Positions 15,602 through 26,131 of a stretch of 42,137 nt of DNA are shown piece by piece (position 1 is the stretch's first letter; each line of letters begins with the position of its first letter). A model generated the notes under the pieces. That model was not told where the DNA came from. It saw only the letters and a program-made list of their open reading frames with translations, and made no database searches. The DNA comes from Lachnospiraceae bacterium MC2017 (GTDB lineage Bacteria; Bacillota; Clostridia; Lachnospirales; Lachnospiraceae): the NCBI GenBank assembly GCA_000701625.1, contig JNJK01000035.1, positions 1-42,137 of the forward strand. Direction: 5' to 3'. The position numbers and the translations under genes were made by a program.

Positions 15602-18196
15602 GTGGGGATTGTTGAAGCAACTTATGCTGAAATAAAGCAGCAAGAACTAAATAATAATCCGTATAGATGCTTAACTATGGCGGATATCGATGTAAATCCT
15701 CACCAGATAGAGGCTTTTACGTTTTCTTTAGCTGCATTGAAGCTTGGAGGAGCAATTCTAGCGGATGAAGTAGGCTTGGGAAAGACAATTGAAGCTGGCC
15801 TTGTTTTAAAGTATCTATTGAATAGCGGTAATCAGAAGATACTACTAATTATGCCATCTAATCTTAGAAAACAATGGCAAGTCGAATTAGATGAAAAATT
15901 TGAAATTGATTCTTTGATTGTAGATAGCAGTAATTGGGATGAATATAAGGAGTATGTGAGAAATAAAAATGCTGTTGTAATTGTATCTTATAACTTTGCT
16001 TCAAGAAGAAAAGCAGAGTTTGCGAAGATTGCATGGAGTTTTTGCATATTTGATGAAGCGCATAGATTAAGGAATGTTCATAAAAATGGTTCAAAGATGG
16101 CAAATAGTCTTTATGAACTTACTAAAGGAATTCCTAAACTTATGCTTACTGCAACTCCCATGCAGAATAGTCTTTTAGATTTATATGGCCTCATACAGTT
16201 TATAGATGAAAGAATTTTTTATAACAAAAATGTCTTTTCGGAGAGATATGTTAGAAATGAGCAATACGAGGATCTTAGGCACCAAGTAAATCCTGTATTA
16301 CAAAGAACACTACGTAAAGAAGTAGCTGATTATATACAGTTTTCAGAAAGAAAAGAAATGACGATTGATTTTGAATTATCGTTGCCTGAAGTAGAACTGT
16401 ATATGAAGATAAACAATTATCTAAAAAAAGAGATTTTATTTGCGCTGCCTAATTCACATAGAACACTTATAACATCTGTTATTAGAAAACTACTAGCGTC
16501 CTCAAGTATGGCTGTTGCTGAGACCTTTAAAACACTAAGGCAGCGTTTAGTCATTCTTAAGGAAACTACAAGAGAAGAAAGTGTAGAAGAAAGCTTAGAT
16601 TTCTTTTTTAGCTTTTTTGATGATGATGAAATTGAAGAAGATGCTGAAGAGAATAATCAAGATGAATTATATACGAGAGATAAAGTTAATGAATTTATCC
16701 AGCATGAAATAGATGAAATAGATGACATTATAAATACTGCAGAAAAGATAACCAGAAATTCAAAAATGACTGCACTTAAAACGGCTGTTAAGAAAGCTTT
16801 TGAATTCCAAGAACAGGAAGCGATAAATCAAAAGGTTGTAATTTTTACCGAGTCTATTAGGACTCAGCAGTACATTTTTGAAGAGCTAACAAAAGATGGA
16901 TATAAAGGGGATATTCTTTTGTTTAATGGTTCATCTGGGGATGAGACAACAAAGAAAATATTCCAAGCATGGCGTGCTAAAAACTATGGAAAGTATTTTG
17001 GAAGTAGGAGTGTAGAACTCAAAAATGCTATTGTTCAGGCGTTTAAGAATGATTACAGGATTCTACTTGTGACGGATTCTGGATCAGAAGGATTGAATCT
17101 TCAATTTTGCAATACGATTATAAATTATGATCTTCCTTGGAATCCGCAGAAGATTGAACAAAGAATTGGTAGATGCCACAGATATGGTCAAAAGAACGAT
17201 GTAGTTGTATTTAATCTTCTTAATACGCAGAATGTGGCAGATAAACGAGTATATGAGATTTTGTCTCAGAAATTCGAACTATTTAAAGGCGTTTTTGGTG
17301 CTTCAGATAGAGCAATTGGGCTTTTGGAAAGTGGCGGAGACTTTGAAAAGAGAGTTTCTCACATTTATCAACAATGCAAAACATCAAGTGATTTTACTAA
17401 AGAGTTTACATCATTGGAAAAAGAGCTTGATAGAAAGCGAAATAAAAAGATGGAGCTGCTTAGAGCAGTAATAATTAAAGAAGCTCCTGAGCAGCATAAA
17501 GAAGAGTTTGAAAATATTCTGTCAGGAATTGAGGATTATCAGAAACAGAAGAAATACTGGGATTCTGTAGATATCAAGCATAAACAAGTTACATATCCTA
17601 AGTACTACGAGTTAGAACAGGAAATTAATATACCTGGAATAGAACATGGTTTTTTACTTATAGGTGGATATTATAAGCAGGATGAGCTTGTAGAGTCAGT
17701 GTTTCAGATTTCCGACGAAAAAGGAAAAATATATGGTGCAAAAGATGAGCTGATAAGAAGCATTATGCCTTTACTTGGAGATGACAATCTAGTAGATGAA
17801 ATACCAAATAATCAGGCTGTTGGTGATGTCATTGATAAGATTGATTCATATCTAGCACAACAATACACAGAGGCAAATAGAAAGCTTATCAAAGTAAGTG
17901 ACGAGAGAATTGATAATTGGTTAAGCCTTAGAAAAGAAGAATGTGTTCTTAGTATTAAAGACAGTTCGTTGATAGATGAACTAAGTAATCAGTACGAGGA
18001 AGAAAAGAATTTTAAGGCTAAGATTGGGTTAAAAAAGAAAATTGAGGATGCTAAAGCAGAACAAGCCGCGATGGAGCAAAGCTTTCATGAAACGGTTGGT
18101 GTAATAGAAAAAGAAGCCACTGAAATGAAAGAAAAGTTTGACGAAGAAATCATGGTGGCACCTCAGTTGTTTACAAAAATTGTTATTAAATTTTAG
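15602..18196 (+). CDS. drmD: SNF2-family helicase, DISARM class 1 DrmD-like
   Basis: The 864-residue SF2 ATPase is of the RapA/HepA-SNF2 type. Walker A is in LADEVGLGKTIEAGL (about 51-65), DEAH in FDEAHRLRN (about 148), motif III in LTATPMQNS (about 180), and the C-terminal lobe has GSEGLNLQF (about 494) and the arginine finger RIGRCHRYGQKN (about 521). The C-terminal 300 residues are mostly charged helices, unlike Res or DrmA. Start is a GTG at 15602 with AGGAG 8 bases upstream. An SNF2 gene next to methylase and drmABC is the marker of DISARM class 1, where it is named drmD. It is probably a DNA translocase in the same complex. Confidence 0.85.
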   Translation: MGIVEATYAEIKQQELNNNPYRCLTMADIDVNPHQIEAFTFSLAALKLGGAILADEVGLGKTIEAGLVLKYLLNSGNQKILLIMPSNLRKQWQVELDEKFEIDSLIVDSSNWDEYKEYVRNKNAVVIVSYNFASRRKAEFAKIAWSFCIFDEAHRLRNVHKNGSKMANSLYELTKGIPKLMLTATPMQNSLLDLYGLIQFIDERIFYNKNVFSERYVRNEQYEDLRHQVNPVLQRTLRKEVADYIQFSERKEMTIDFELSLPEVELYMKINNYLKKEILFALPNSHRTLITSVIRKLLASSSMAVAETFKTLRQRLVILKETTREESVEESLDFFFSFFDDDEIEEDAEENNQDELYTRDKVNEFIQHEIDEIDDIINTAEKITRNSKMTALKTAVKKAFEFQEQEAINQKVVIFTESIRTQQYIFEELTKDGYKGDILLFNGSSGDETTKKIFQAWRAKNYGKYFGSRSVELKNAIVQAFKNDYRILLVTDSGSEGLNLQFCNTIINYDLPWNPQKIEQRIGRCHRYGQKNDVVVFNLLNTQNVADKRVYEILSQKFELFKGVFGASDRAIGLLESGGDFEKRVSHIYQQCKTSSDFTKEFTSLEKELDRKRNKKMELLRAVIIKEAPEQHKEEFENILSGIEDYQKQKKYWDSVDIKHKQVTYPKYYELEQEINIPGIEHGFLLIGGYYKQDELVESVFQISDEKGKIYGAKDELIRSIMPLLGDDNLVDEIPNNQAVGDVIDKIDSYLAQQYTEANRKLIKVSDERIDNWLSLRKEECVLSIKDSSLIDELSNQYEEEKNFKAKIGLKKKIEDAKAEQAAMEQSFHETVGVIEKEATEMKEKFDEEIMVAPQLFTKIVIKF

Positions 18197-18207
18197 GAGT
18201 ATAGAAG

Positions 18208-19905
18208 ATGGAAAAGCAAGGAAAATTAGAACTTACTTGGGTTGGAAAGTATGATGAAGAGAAGCTTGAGCCTAGAATTCTGGTTGAGGATAAAGACAAG
18301 TCCTATGGGGATGGTGATTCTAAAAACATGCTTATTCATGGGGATAATTTGCTAGCACTTAAAGCGTTAGAGAATAAATTTGCAGGAATGATTAAATGTA
18401 TTTATATTGACCCGCCATATAATACCGGTGCGGCATTTGAATATTATGATGATAATCTTCAACATTCTATTTGGCTTAGCATTATGAAAAAAAGGCTGGA
18501 GATATTAAGAACGCTTCTTTCAGAGGATGGAACAATATGGATTCAGATTGATGACGAAGAACAAGCGTATTTAAAAGTTTTATGTGACGAGATATTTGGC
18601 AGAGATAATTTCGTTAATATGATTTCTGTTAACATGAAAAATGTTGCAGGTGTATCAGGTGGTGGAGAAGATAAGCGATTAAAAAAGAATTGTGAGTATA
18701 TTTTAATATATGCAAGAGATTATTCATTATTACCTTTGTTTAATGGACCATATGTTTATACAGAAATATCTGAAATGGTAAAGAGGTACGATGAAGAAGG
18801 TAAGAGTTGGAAATATACCACTGTATTACTAAATCCAGGCGAAAAAGAATATGTTGGCTCAACTGTAGATGGCGATGGAAATGAAATTAAAGTGTATTTA
18901 AGAAAGAATCCTGAAATGCTTTCTATAAAGCAGGTCGCAGCACGAGATGGGATTTCTGAAGAAGATGCATATAACAAATATGGAATTGATATATTCCAGA
19001 CTACAAATGCCCAGTCATCCATAAGAACAAGAGTAATGGATTACAGAAATGAGAAAGGAATATCTGAAGATTTAATATCTATAGAGTATGTACCTAGGAC
19101 TGGAAAAAACAGAGGGAAAGTGTACGAGCAGTTTTATAAAGGAGATAAATGTCGATTATTTGTCTGGCTTAGAGATACTGCAGAGGTTATAGATGGTAGA
19201 TTGTATAAAAAAGACCTACAAGGTACATATTGGGATATGAATGCTTGGATGAAGAATCTAACGAAGGAAGGAGATGTAATCTTTCCAAATGGGAAAAAAC
19301 CAGAGGCATTGATTAAACAAATATTTGAGATGTGTACTGAAGAAGGCGATTGGGTATTGGATAGTTTCTTGGGCTCTGGTTCAACTGCTGCGACAGCAAT
19401 AAAAATGTCAAGAAATTGGATTGGCATAGAAATGGGAGAACAGGCATATACTCATTGCAAAGTACGTCTTGACAATGTAATTGAAGGCGAACAAGGAGGG
19501 ATATCTAAGGAGGTAGAATGGCACGGAGGTGGAGGATATAAGTTCTATGAAATTGCTGATTCTTTACTTGTAAAAAATGAATCATTACCGGTATATCAAT
19601 TAAATCCAGATTTTTCATGGGAGATGGTATGCGAAGCAATATGTAAAATCGAAGGCTTTAGTTATGAACCAAATGGTGAATTCCAAGGCCGCTCATCCGA
19701 AAATAGGTTTATTCATATTACTAATGAATTTGTTAATTCTAAATATTTGATATCTGTCACGGAGACTCTAGAAAGCAATCAGAGCCTTTTGATATATTGC
19801 CTAAAGAATCAAGCAGATATGATTATTCCAGAGAATGTTGATATAAAAAAAATTCCTAAAGATTTATTAGGTAAGTGTGATTTTGATAGAGAGGTGCAGG
19901 AATAA
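18208..19905 (+). CDS. Type III restriction-modification Mod subunit (N6-adenine methyltransferase)
   Basis: This 565-residue beta-class amino-methyltransferase has the catalytic motif IV first, YIDPPYNTGAAF at about residues 66-77, and the SAM-binding motif I near the C-terminus, LDSFLGSGSTAATAI at about 382-396. The middle (about 150-370) would be the target recognition domain. Mod subunits methylate one strand of an asymmetric site and form a complex with Res. The start at 18208 follows TAGGAG at 9 bases and the end overlaps res by one base (TAATG), so they are translationally coupled. In DISARM class 1 this position is taken by a different, larger adenine methylase (drmMI); here it is clearly Mod-like. 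Confidence 0.9.
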   Translation: MEKQGKLELTWVGKYDEEKLEPRILVEDKDKSYGDGDSKNMLIHGDNLLALKALENKFAGMIKCIYIDPPYNTGAAFEYYDDNLQHSIWLSIMKKRLEILRTLLSEDGTIWIQIDDEEQAYLKVLCDEIFGRDNFVNMISVNMKNVAGVSGGGEDKRLKKNCEYILIYARDYSLLPLFNGPYVYTEISEMVKRYDEEGKSWKYTTVLLNPGEKEYVGSTVDGDGNEIKVYLRKNPEMLSIKQVAARDGISEEDAYNKYGIDIFQTTNAQSSIRTRVMDYRNEKGISEDLISIEYVPRTGKNRGKVYEQFYKGDKCRLFVWLRDTAEVIDGRLYKKDLQGTYWDMNAWMKNLTKEGDVIFPNGKKPEALIKQIFEMCTEEGDWVLDSFLGSGSTAATAIKMSRNWIGIEMGEQAYTHCKVRLDNVIEGEQGGISKEVEWHGGGGYKFYEIADSLLVKNESLPVYQLNPDFSWEMVCEAICKIEGFSYEPNGEFQGRSSENRFIHITNEFVNSKYLISVTETLESNQSLLIYCLKNQADMIIPENVDIKKIPKDLLGKCDFDREVQE

Positions 19906-22619
19906 TGAGCTCAGTTGATAAAATAAAGTGGGCAATGAGCCTGCGTGATCCTCAATACGAGGCATTAAAATGCTTCGATAATATAAGTTCAAAAATTGAG
20001 TATAAGACAGTTAATAAAATGGATGCGGAAAAAATAGCATCAGAAAACTGCCAAGAACCACATAAAATCACTGTGGATAAAGAATTTGATTTTCCTTCCT
20101 TTTGCTTTGATATGACAACAGGTATCGGAAAAACTAGACTTATGGGGGCTTGTATTTACTACTTGTACAAGACCAAGGGATACAAGCATTTCTTTATCCT
20201 CTGTCCTGGAAATACTATTTATGACAAGATGCGCAGGGAAACAGTCCCTGGGCATCCAAAGTATATGTTCAAGGGATTAGAAGCTGAGATGGGAAGACCT
20301 AAGGTTTATGATGGTGAAAACTATCTTTCTTATCCTGTAAGGTATGTTCAGAGTGAGCTTCAGATTGAGAAGACTTCTGAAATTCAGCTTTTTATTTTTA
20401 ATATTTCGAAGATATTTACACGTGGGGATTTAGAGTTTAAATTTCATAAGTTTAACGAGAATCTGGGAGGATCATTTGCAGATGTATTGAAGTCATTTGA
20501 TGACTTAGTATTTTGTATGGATGAAGCTCATAGATACTATGCGCCGGCATCAAAGACTGCAATAAATTACTTGAATCCTGTTCTTGGTTTGGAATTTACT
20601 GCGACTCCAAAGTCTACAAATAAAAATATTATTTTCAGATATGGTCTTGAAGAAGGTGCTGGAAAGTTCCTAAAAATCCCAGTTGTAATGGGACGAACTA
20701 ATACTGCTGGTTACTCAGAGGATGATATCGAAGAAATGAAGCTTAAGGATGGTATTAAGCTTCATGAGAGAAGAAAAGCATTAGTTTACAAATACTGTGT
20801 GGACAATGGACTAGAGCAAGTTAAGCCTATTGTATTAGTTGCGTGTAAAGATACAACTCATGCAAAAAAGATTAAGGAAAAGATTGATTCTGATGAGTTC
20901 TTTGGTGGACGCTATGTTGGAAAAGTTATAGAGATTGATTCAAGTACTAGAGGTGAAGAAACCGAAGAAAATATTCAGAAACTGTTAACGATTGAGCAGA
21001 ATACAAATCCAGTTGAAATTGTACTGCATGTATATAAGTTAAAAGAGGGGTGGGATGTAAACAACTTGTTTACAATCATCCCGCTTAATGCTGCCAAGAG
21101 TGACATATTGGCTCTTCAAACGATTGGGCGAGGATTACGTTTGCCTTTCGGGGAGATAACTGGTGTTGAAGAAATAGATACTTTGGATATTGTTGCTCAT
21201 GATCATTACAGAGAAATCATTGATGATATCAAGGATAATCCAATATTTAAAAAGAGAAATCTTGATGAAGAGGACATTCCTGAGACCACGGCTGTAAAGG
21301 TAGAGCCGGTGGTTGAGGAACAACAGCTTTCTTTATTTGATGATGTTTTAAAGAGTGCTAAGGTAAAGTCATTCCAGCAGCTTAATACAACGAAGGATGT
21401 TGATAACTTATATGAAGAATACCAGAAGGCTTATGTAAAGAAGGCTGCGCCTAAGAAGAAGGACAAGGTACCATATGGACAGATTAATATGTTTGATTAT
21501 CTGAACGGAGTTAATTCTTCTGATGATACAAAAAACGGCAATGAGAATATAGCAATACCAAAGGTAGATATGAGTATTTCAAACGAAAATCAAGAAGTAG
21601 TCATAGAAACTTTTGAGAAGAAAAAGACTACTATTCCGGAATTATATGTAAAAGAGCTTTTTGTTAAGAAAATTGAAGAACTTAAACGAGTGGCTATATC
21701 TGTACCTAAGATAAGTATTAGTTACAGTTCAACAGTTGAGTTTAAGCCATTTACTGTAAAAAGAGGAATTCAAGATTTTGAAGTGGCTGCATCAAAAATA
21801 GAAAGATATGATGCTGTAAATAATAAATTGTTACAAACTTTGGATGCCGATCCATTGATGGTCGATGATCCAGAGAATACTTTGGCATGTTCATTATTGG
21901 AGGAAATTCCAGAATTTAGTTACGATGATGCAGATTTGATTTTGAATGTTGTAAATCAGTATCTTAATTTAATTGAAGGTGATGAGGAAACAAAGAAAAA
22001 AATAATAAGAAGGTACGCAACTATTATTGTAGCTGATTTAAAAAACCAAATATATGCCTCCAAAGAAGAGCATACAGAATTTGTTTTCAATGTTCAGAAA
22101 GATTTGATTATTTTTGGTTCATTTGCAAAGACTAAGCTTAAAAATACAGATAGTAAGGTTAATTTCAAAAAAGAGATTACAGATAAGAAAAATATTAAAA
22201 ACTATTTATTTGAAGGATATCAAAAATCGTATTATCCAGTAAATTCATTTGATAGTGATGATGAAAGAAGATTATCTGTAGTTCTTGAGGAAGACGGATA
22301 CGTTGTGCGTTTCATCAAGCCTCCACTTAACCAGCTTGGTTTGTTCTATAAGGCTGGTAAGCAGTATAATCCTGATTTTTTAGTAGAAACTAAAGATTGC
22401 AAATATATGATTGAAGTTAAAGCTGCAAACCAAGTAAATAATGAGGATGTACAGGAAAAGGCTCGCGCTGGTGTTAAATGGTGTGAATGCGCTTCTAAGG
22501 TAGATGCAGATGGCAAAGAATGGAAGTATAGATTGATTCCTGGGGAAGAGATAAAAACAGGTAATACGTTTAAGTATATTGCTGGATTAGCATCTGAAGT
22601 TAAGAAAATAGAAGATTGA
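19905..22619 (+). CDS. Type III restriction-modification Res subunit (helicase-endonuclease)
   Basis: The 904-residue SF2 helicase carries a C-terminal nuclease. Walker A is in MTTGIGKTRLMG (about residue 70-81), DEAH in MDEAHRYYA (about 205), motif III in LEFTATPKS (about 228), motif V/VI in LKEGWDVNNLF and IGRGLRLPFG (about 380 and 408). The C-terminal PD-(D/E)XK site reads NPDFLVETKDCKYMIEVKAA (about 820-840). All catalytic residues visible are intact, so the subunit looks active. Between them lies a low-complexity, Lys-rich stretch (about 490-570). It starts inside the stop codon of mod and its stop is 17 bases before drmA, so it reads as one operon with both sides. Confidence 0.9.
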   Translation: MSSVDKIKWAMSLRDPQYEALKCFDNISSKIEYKTVNKMDAEKIASENCQEPHKITVDKEFDFPSFCFDMTTGIGKTRLMGACIYYLYKTKGYKHFFILCPGNTIYDKMRRETVPGHPKYMFKGLEAEMGRPKVYDGENYLSYPVRYVQSELQIEKTSEIQLFIFNISKIFTRGDLEFKFHKFNENLGGSFADVLKSFDDLVFCMDEAHRYYAPASKTAINYLNPVLGLEFTATPKSTNKNIIFRYGLEEGAGKFLKIPVVMGRTNTAGYSEDDIEEMKLKDGIKLHERRKALVYKYCVDNGLEQVKPIVLVACKDTTHAKKIKEKIDSDEFFGGRYVGKVIEIDSSTRGEETEENIQKLLTIEQNTNPVEIVLHVYKLKEGWDVNNLFTIIPLNAAKSDILALQTIGRGLRLPFGEITGVEEIDTLDIVAHDHYREIIDDIKDNPIFKKRNLDEEDIPETTAVKVEPVVEEQQLSLFDDVLKSAKVKSFQQLNTTKDVDNLYEEYQKAYVKKAAPKKKDKVPYGQINMFDYLNGVNSSDDTKNGNENIAIPKVDMSISNENQEVVIETFEKKKTTIPELYVKELFVKKIEELKRVAISVPKISISYSSTVEFKPFTVKRGIQDFEVAASKIERYDAVNNKLLQTLDADPLMVDDPENTLACSLLEEIPEFSYDDADLILNVVNQYLNLIEGDEETKKKIIRRYATIIVADLKNQIYASKEEHTEFVFNVQKDLIIFGSFAKTKLKNTDSKVNFKKEITDKKNIKNYLFEGYQKSYYPVNSFDSDDERRLSVVLEEDGYVVRFIKPPLNQLGLFYKAGKQYNPDFLVETKDCKYMIEVKAANQVNNEDVQEKARAGVKWCECASKVDADGKEWKYRLIPGEEIKTGNTFKYIAGLASEVKKIED

Positions 22620-22636
22620 GGTATTGGAGGGGGATT

Positions 22637-25600
22637 ATGGCAGATCGTAGCGATTATATATATGCTCAAGTAAGAAAAAAGATGCTTGATGCTGTACGTA
22701 TGGATCTTATAGGTCCTACAAAAGTGGATGAAGCTTTGTCAGAGCTTCCCACAAATAGCTACATAACAGGCATGCTCTATCCGGCAGATTCTACTATTAC
22801 GGAGGATGAGAATTACAATGATATTGAATTTACAGAAGGTAGATTAGATTCCGACGGGAATGCTACTGAGTCAGTAGTATTAGAAGATGACGAACCAGAT
22901 GAAACAACAAAAGGGGGGTTTAAGAAACCCTCCTCTATTGGAGTATCGTTTTATTTAGCTGAAGACACTAGCAAACTTGATGTAGAGGTTTTATGGGGGT
23001 CATATTATCCGGATAAGATTGATGGCGGAGAAATGGTTGATGAGACTTTAGAAGAGGATTTAGAGAATAAAAAAAAGAAAAAACGCCAAGTATATGTTCG
23101 TGAACAGATGGCTGAAACTATCAATTTAGATTTAACCCAGATTTATAAATCTAAAAAGATTGTTTTAAAAACAAATGCCAACATTTATCTCTATGTTATA
23201 CAAATGACGTTAGATAACGGATATAAGATGATATCTGTTTATTTGCATAATAGTGATAAAAACGGCGGAGAAAAAGAGTACGAGCGAGTGATGTACCAGG
23301 TACAACTACAGGTTATTGCTTCTGACAAATCATCTGTATTTGTACCAGAATATGTATGCCGAAAGAAAGAACTAGAAGACGAGTACTACTATAAGGGCCG
23401 TCCTGTCTATGGTCGTGGTCGCGGCTGTGCAGCTATGTGGAGAAAAAATGATGATGAGCAAAATGCTTATCTCATCACTTCTTCCTTTATTCCAGATCAT
23501 GAAATACCTAGTGTTAGTGCTCAGGTTAAAGATGTGCCTGAAAAAGCATTTTCAATGCTTCAATTAGGCTTACCAAAGAAGAAAGAAGTAAGCATTGCAA
23601 ACCTTCGATTATTAACAGCATTATATAGTGATTGGATTAAAAATGAACTAAAAGAAAATCCTGAGATGGAGGATGGTTCTTTTTGTAAAACAGGAAATGA
23701 AATTATTCAAAAATGTGAAGATGCTTTGCGAAGAATGAATGAAGGGATTGACCTCATTGAAACTGACGAAAAAGCACTAAAAGCATTTATATTTATGAAT
23801 AAAGCTATGTATTTGCAGAGGAGCATTACTGCATATTCAAAAGATTGTGGTAGAGGAATACCATGTAGCCTCAGCGACTATATGAAGGATATTCCGGAAA
23901 AAGGATTGGTTCAGGATCATAGCGAGTGGCGTCCGTTCCAGATAGCATTTATTCTTTTAAATCTTAAGGGAATTATGTATCCAGATACAGAAGATAGAGA
24001 AATAGTAGATTTGCTCTATTTCCCTACTGGTGGTGGTAAAACAGAAGCATACTTGGGGCTTATAGCATTTACTATTGCTTATAGACGCTTAACAGCCAAG
24101 GATGAATCCGAATATGAAAAAGATGGTGGTGTTACTGTTTTCTTAAGATATACTCTTAGACTTTTAACAACACAGCAGAGAGATAGACTTTTAAAGCTAA
24201 TTGTTGCTATGGAAGATTTAAGAGAAAGAAGTGAAAAAACAGGAAATGCAGATTATGGCACAACTCCAATTTCAATAGGATTTTGGGTTGGGGGCGGTGT
24301 TACTCCAAATAAGTTTGATGAATATGAAAAGGATGAATACTCAAGAAAAGAGTTCATCCGTAAGGTATCTAAACAGATAATTCGCTGTCCTTACTGCGGA
24401 AGAGAGATTAGTCGTAATAACTACGATATAAACACGAAACTCAATTCCGTTAAGATTACTTGCTCAAATGATAATTGCAAATATGCCAAGAAGACAGGAA
24501 AAGCAATACCAGTTTACCTAGTAGATGATGAAATATATGCAAAGTGCCCTACAGTTATTATTTCAACCGTAGATAAATTTGCACGATTACCATGGTCTGA
24601 ACAGGTCGGGCTGTTGTTTGGAAGGACGGATAGACATTGCCCAAGACACGGATATCAAGCAATTGGATATGATAAAGAACAGTTGGGAAAACGCCATAAT
24701 AAAGATACTGCAAATGGTTTGGAAGCATGTGTTATAGAAGCATGTAGACCATTTTATCCACCACAGCTTATTATTCAAGATGAGCTGCACCTGATTTCAG
24801 GCCCATTAGGAACAATCTATGGTGGTTATGAAACTGTTGTTGAAGATATGTGTTGTATTGAACGTGGTGGCAAAAAAATTCGACCAAAGTATGTTGTTTC
24901 AACAGCGACAATAAAGAATGCAGGCGAACAGATTAAGTGTTTATATGCTCGTGAAAACTATGCTCAATTTCCACCAAGTGGATTTGATACAAGAGACTCA
25001 TACTTTATCAGAGAGGTGCCACTGGTTAGACGTGATATAGAAGAACTGAGTGAAGCAGATATTAAAGACATGCTGAAGAAAGGAGAGAAGCCTTTTAGAC
25101 AGTATGTTGGGGTATGTGCAAGCGGCCAATCAGTAAAAACAACTTTAATTAGACTGTATTCTGTTTTGCTGCAAGAGGCATTTATATTATCAGAAGATCC
25201 TAAATACATGAATTATGTTGATCCGTATTATACGCTTGTAGGTTATTTCAACTCTATAAGAGAATTAGGCGGTGCGGTTAGACTTCTTGACGACGATATT
25301 AGCAGCAGACTTAAGGTGTTAAAGAAGAAATATAAAAACGCAAGACAAAGATATTTGGGATTCGATGGAAAAAAAGAGATTACTTCAAGAATTCCTTCAT
25401 ATCAGATTGCTGAAATATTGGAAAAACTAGCAGAGCCATTTAATCCAAATAAAGATAGACAAACATGTTATGACGTAGTAATAGCGACAAATATGATTGC
25501 TGTCGGAATGGATGTAGACAGGCTTGGATTGATGGCAGTTGTTGGTCAGCCGAAACAGAATTCAGAGTATATTCAGGCAACGAGCCGTGTTGGACGAAGA

Positions 25601-26131
25601 TACCCTGGTATTATTTTTACGGTTTATAATCCGTATCGCCCAAGAGATCTCTCTAATTATGAAAACTTTGTTGGTTTTCATTCGCAAATGTATAGATATG
25701 TTGAGGGTACAACAGCGACGCCATTTGCGGCAAGGGCGAGAGACAGAGTATTGCATGCATTAGTAGTTTCTATTATGAGATTACAAACCGAATTGATGGC
25801 TGGAAATAAAGGGGCATCGAATATTTTATCAATAAGCGATGCTGAGTTAGCTGAAATAAAGCAAAGAGTATTAGACAGAGTTGCAGTAGTAGCTCCGTCT
25901 GCTTATGATGCTGCAAACGAAGATATGGATTCATTTATTAGCACTTGGAAGGAATTTGCTAGAAATCAAAACCTATATTACTTTGTACCTGCCACAGACG
26001 ATTCTAAGAAAAGACTATTAAGCTTTTATGGACAGCCTTGTTCCGATAGAGAAAAGGCGACACTTAACTCGATGAGAGATGTTGAACAGTCTTCAACGGT
26101 ATATCTCTATGAAGAGGGAGGACAGGCATAA
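22637..26131 (+). CDS. drmA: DISARM helicase DrmA
   Basis: This very large SF2 helicase is 1164 residues from the ATG at 22637 (GGAGGGGG 5-6 bases before it; an in-frame TTG at 22616 is rejected). Walker A is FPTGGGKTEAYLG (about 462), followed by a Cys4 insertion IRCPYCGR and CSNDNCKYA (about 581-612), the DEXH-type motif QDELHLISG (about 713), STATIKN (about 754), and in the second lobe ATNMIAVGMDVDRLG and QATSRVGRRYPG (about 952 and 980). The N-terminal 350 residues hold the acidic region typical of DrmA. With DrmB it forms the DISARM core and would translocate on or melt foreign DNA. The stop overlaps drmB by one base. Confidence 0.9.
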   Translation: MADRSDYIYAQVRKKMLDAVRMDLIGPTKVDEALSELPTNSYITGMLYPADSTITEDENYNDIEFTEGRLDSDGNATESVVLEDDEPDETTKGGFKKPSSIGVSFYLAEDTSKLDVEVLWGSYYPDKIDGGEMVDETLEEDLENKKKKKRQVYVREQMAETINLDLTQIYKSKKIVLKTNANIYLYVIQMTLDNGYKMISVYLHNSDKNGGEKEYERVMYQVQLQVIASDKSSVFVPEYVCRKKELEDEYYYKGRPVYGRGRGCAAMWRKNDDEQNAYLITSSFIPDHEIPSVSAQVKDVPEKAFSMLQLGLPKKKEVSIANLRLLTALYSDWIKNELKENPEMEDGSFCKTGNEIIQKCEDALRRMNEGIDLIETDEKALKAFIFMNKAMYLQRSITAYSKDCGRGIPCSLSDYMKDIPEKGLVQDHSEWRPFQIAFILLNLKGIMYPDTEDREIVDLLYFPTGGGKTEAYLGLIAFTIAYRRLTAKDESEYEKDGGVTVFLRYTLRLLTTQQRDRLLKLIVAMEDLRERSEKTGNADYGTTPISIGFWVGGGVTPNKFDEYEKDEYSRKEFIRKVSKQIIRCPYCGREISRNNYDINTKLNSVKITCSNDNCKYAKKTGKAIPVYLVDDEIYAKCPTVIISTVDKFARLPWSEQVGLLFGRTDRHCPRHGYQAIGYDKEQLGKRHNKDTANGLEACVIEACRPFYPPQLIIQDELHLISGPLGTIYGGYETVVEDMCCIERGGKKIRPKYVVSTATIKNAGEQIKCLYARENYAQFPPSGFDTRDSYFIREVPLVRRDIEELSEADIKDMLKKGEKPFRQYVGVCASGQSVKTTLIRLYSVLLQEAFILSEDPKYMNYVDPYYTLVGYFNSIRELGGAVRLLDDDISSRLKVLKKKYKNARQRYLGFDGKKEITSRIPSYQIAEILEKLAEPFNPNKDRQTCYDVVIATNMIAVGMDVDRLGLMAVVGQPKQNSEYIQATSRVGRRYPGIIFTVYNPYRPRDLSNYENFVGFHSQMYRYVEGTTATPFAARARDRVLHALVVSIMRLQTELMAGNKGASNILSISDAELAEIKQRVLDRVAVVAPSAYDAANEDMDSFISTWKEFARNQNLYYFVPATDDSKKRLLSFYGQPCSDREKATLNSMRDVEQSSTVYLYEEGGQA

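Noticed and set aside
18208-22619. BREX or Dnd/Ssp system as an explanation for the methylase-helicase genes
   Set aside because: No PglZ, BrxC-like, DndB/C/D or SspB/C/D genes are present; DrmA, DrmB and DrmC fit DISARM.
23061-23091. A-rich run in drmA that could cause frameshifting
   Set aside because: The reading frame stays open through it and encodes a plausible Lys-rich linker; no evidence for slippage.
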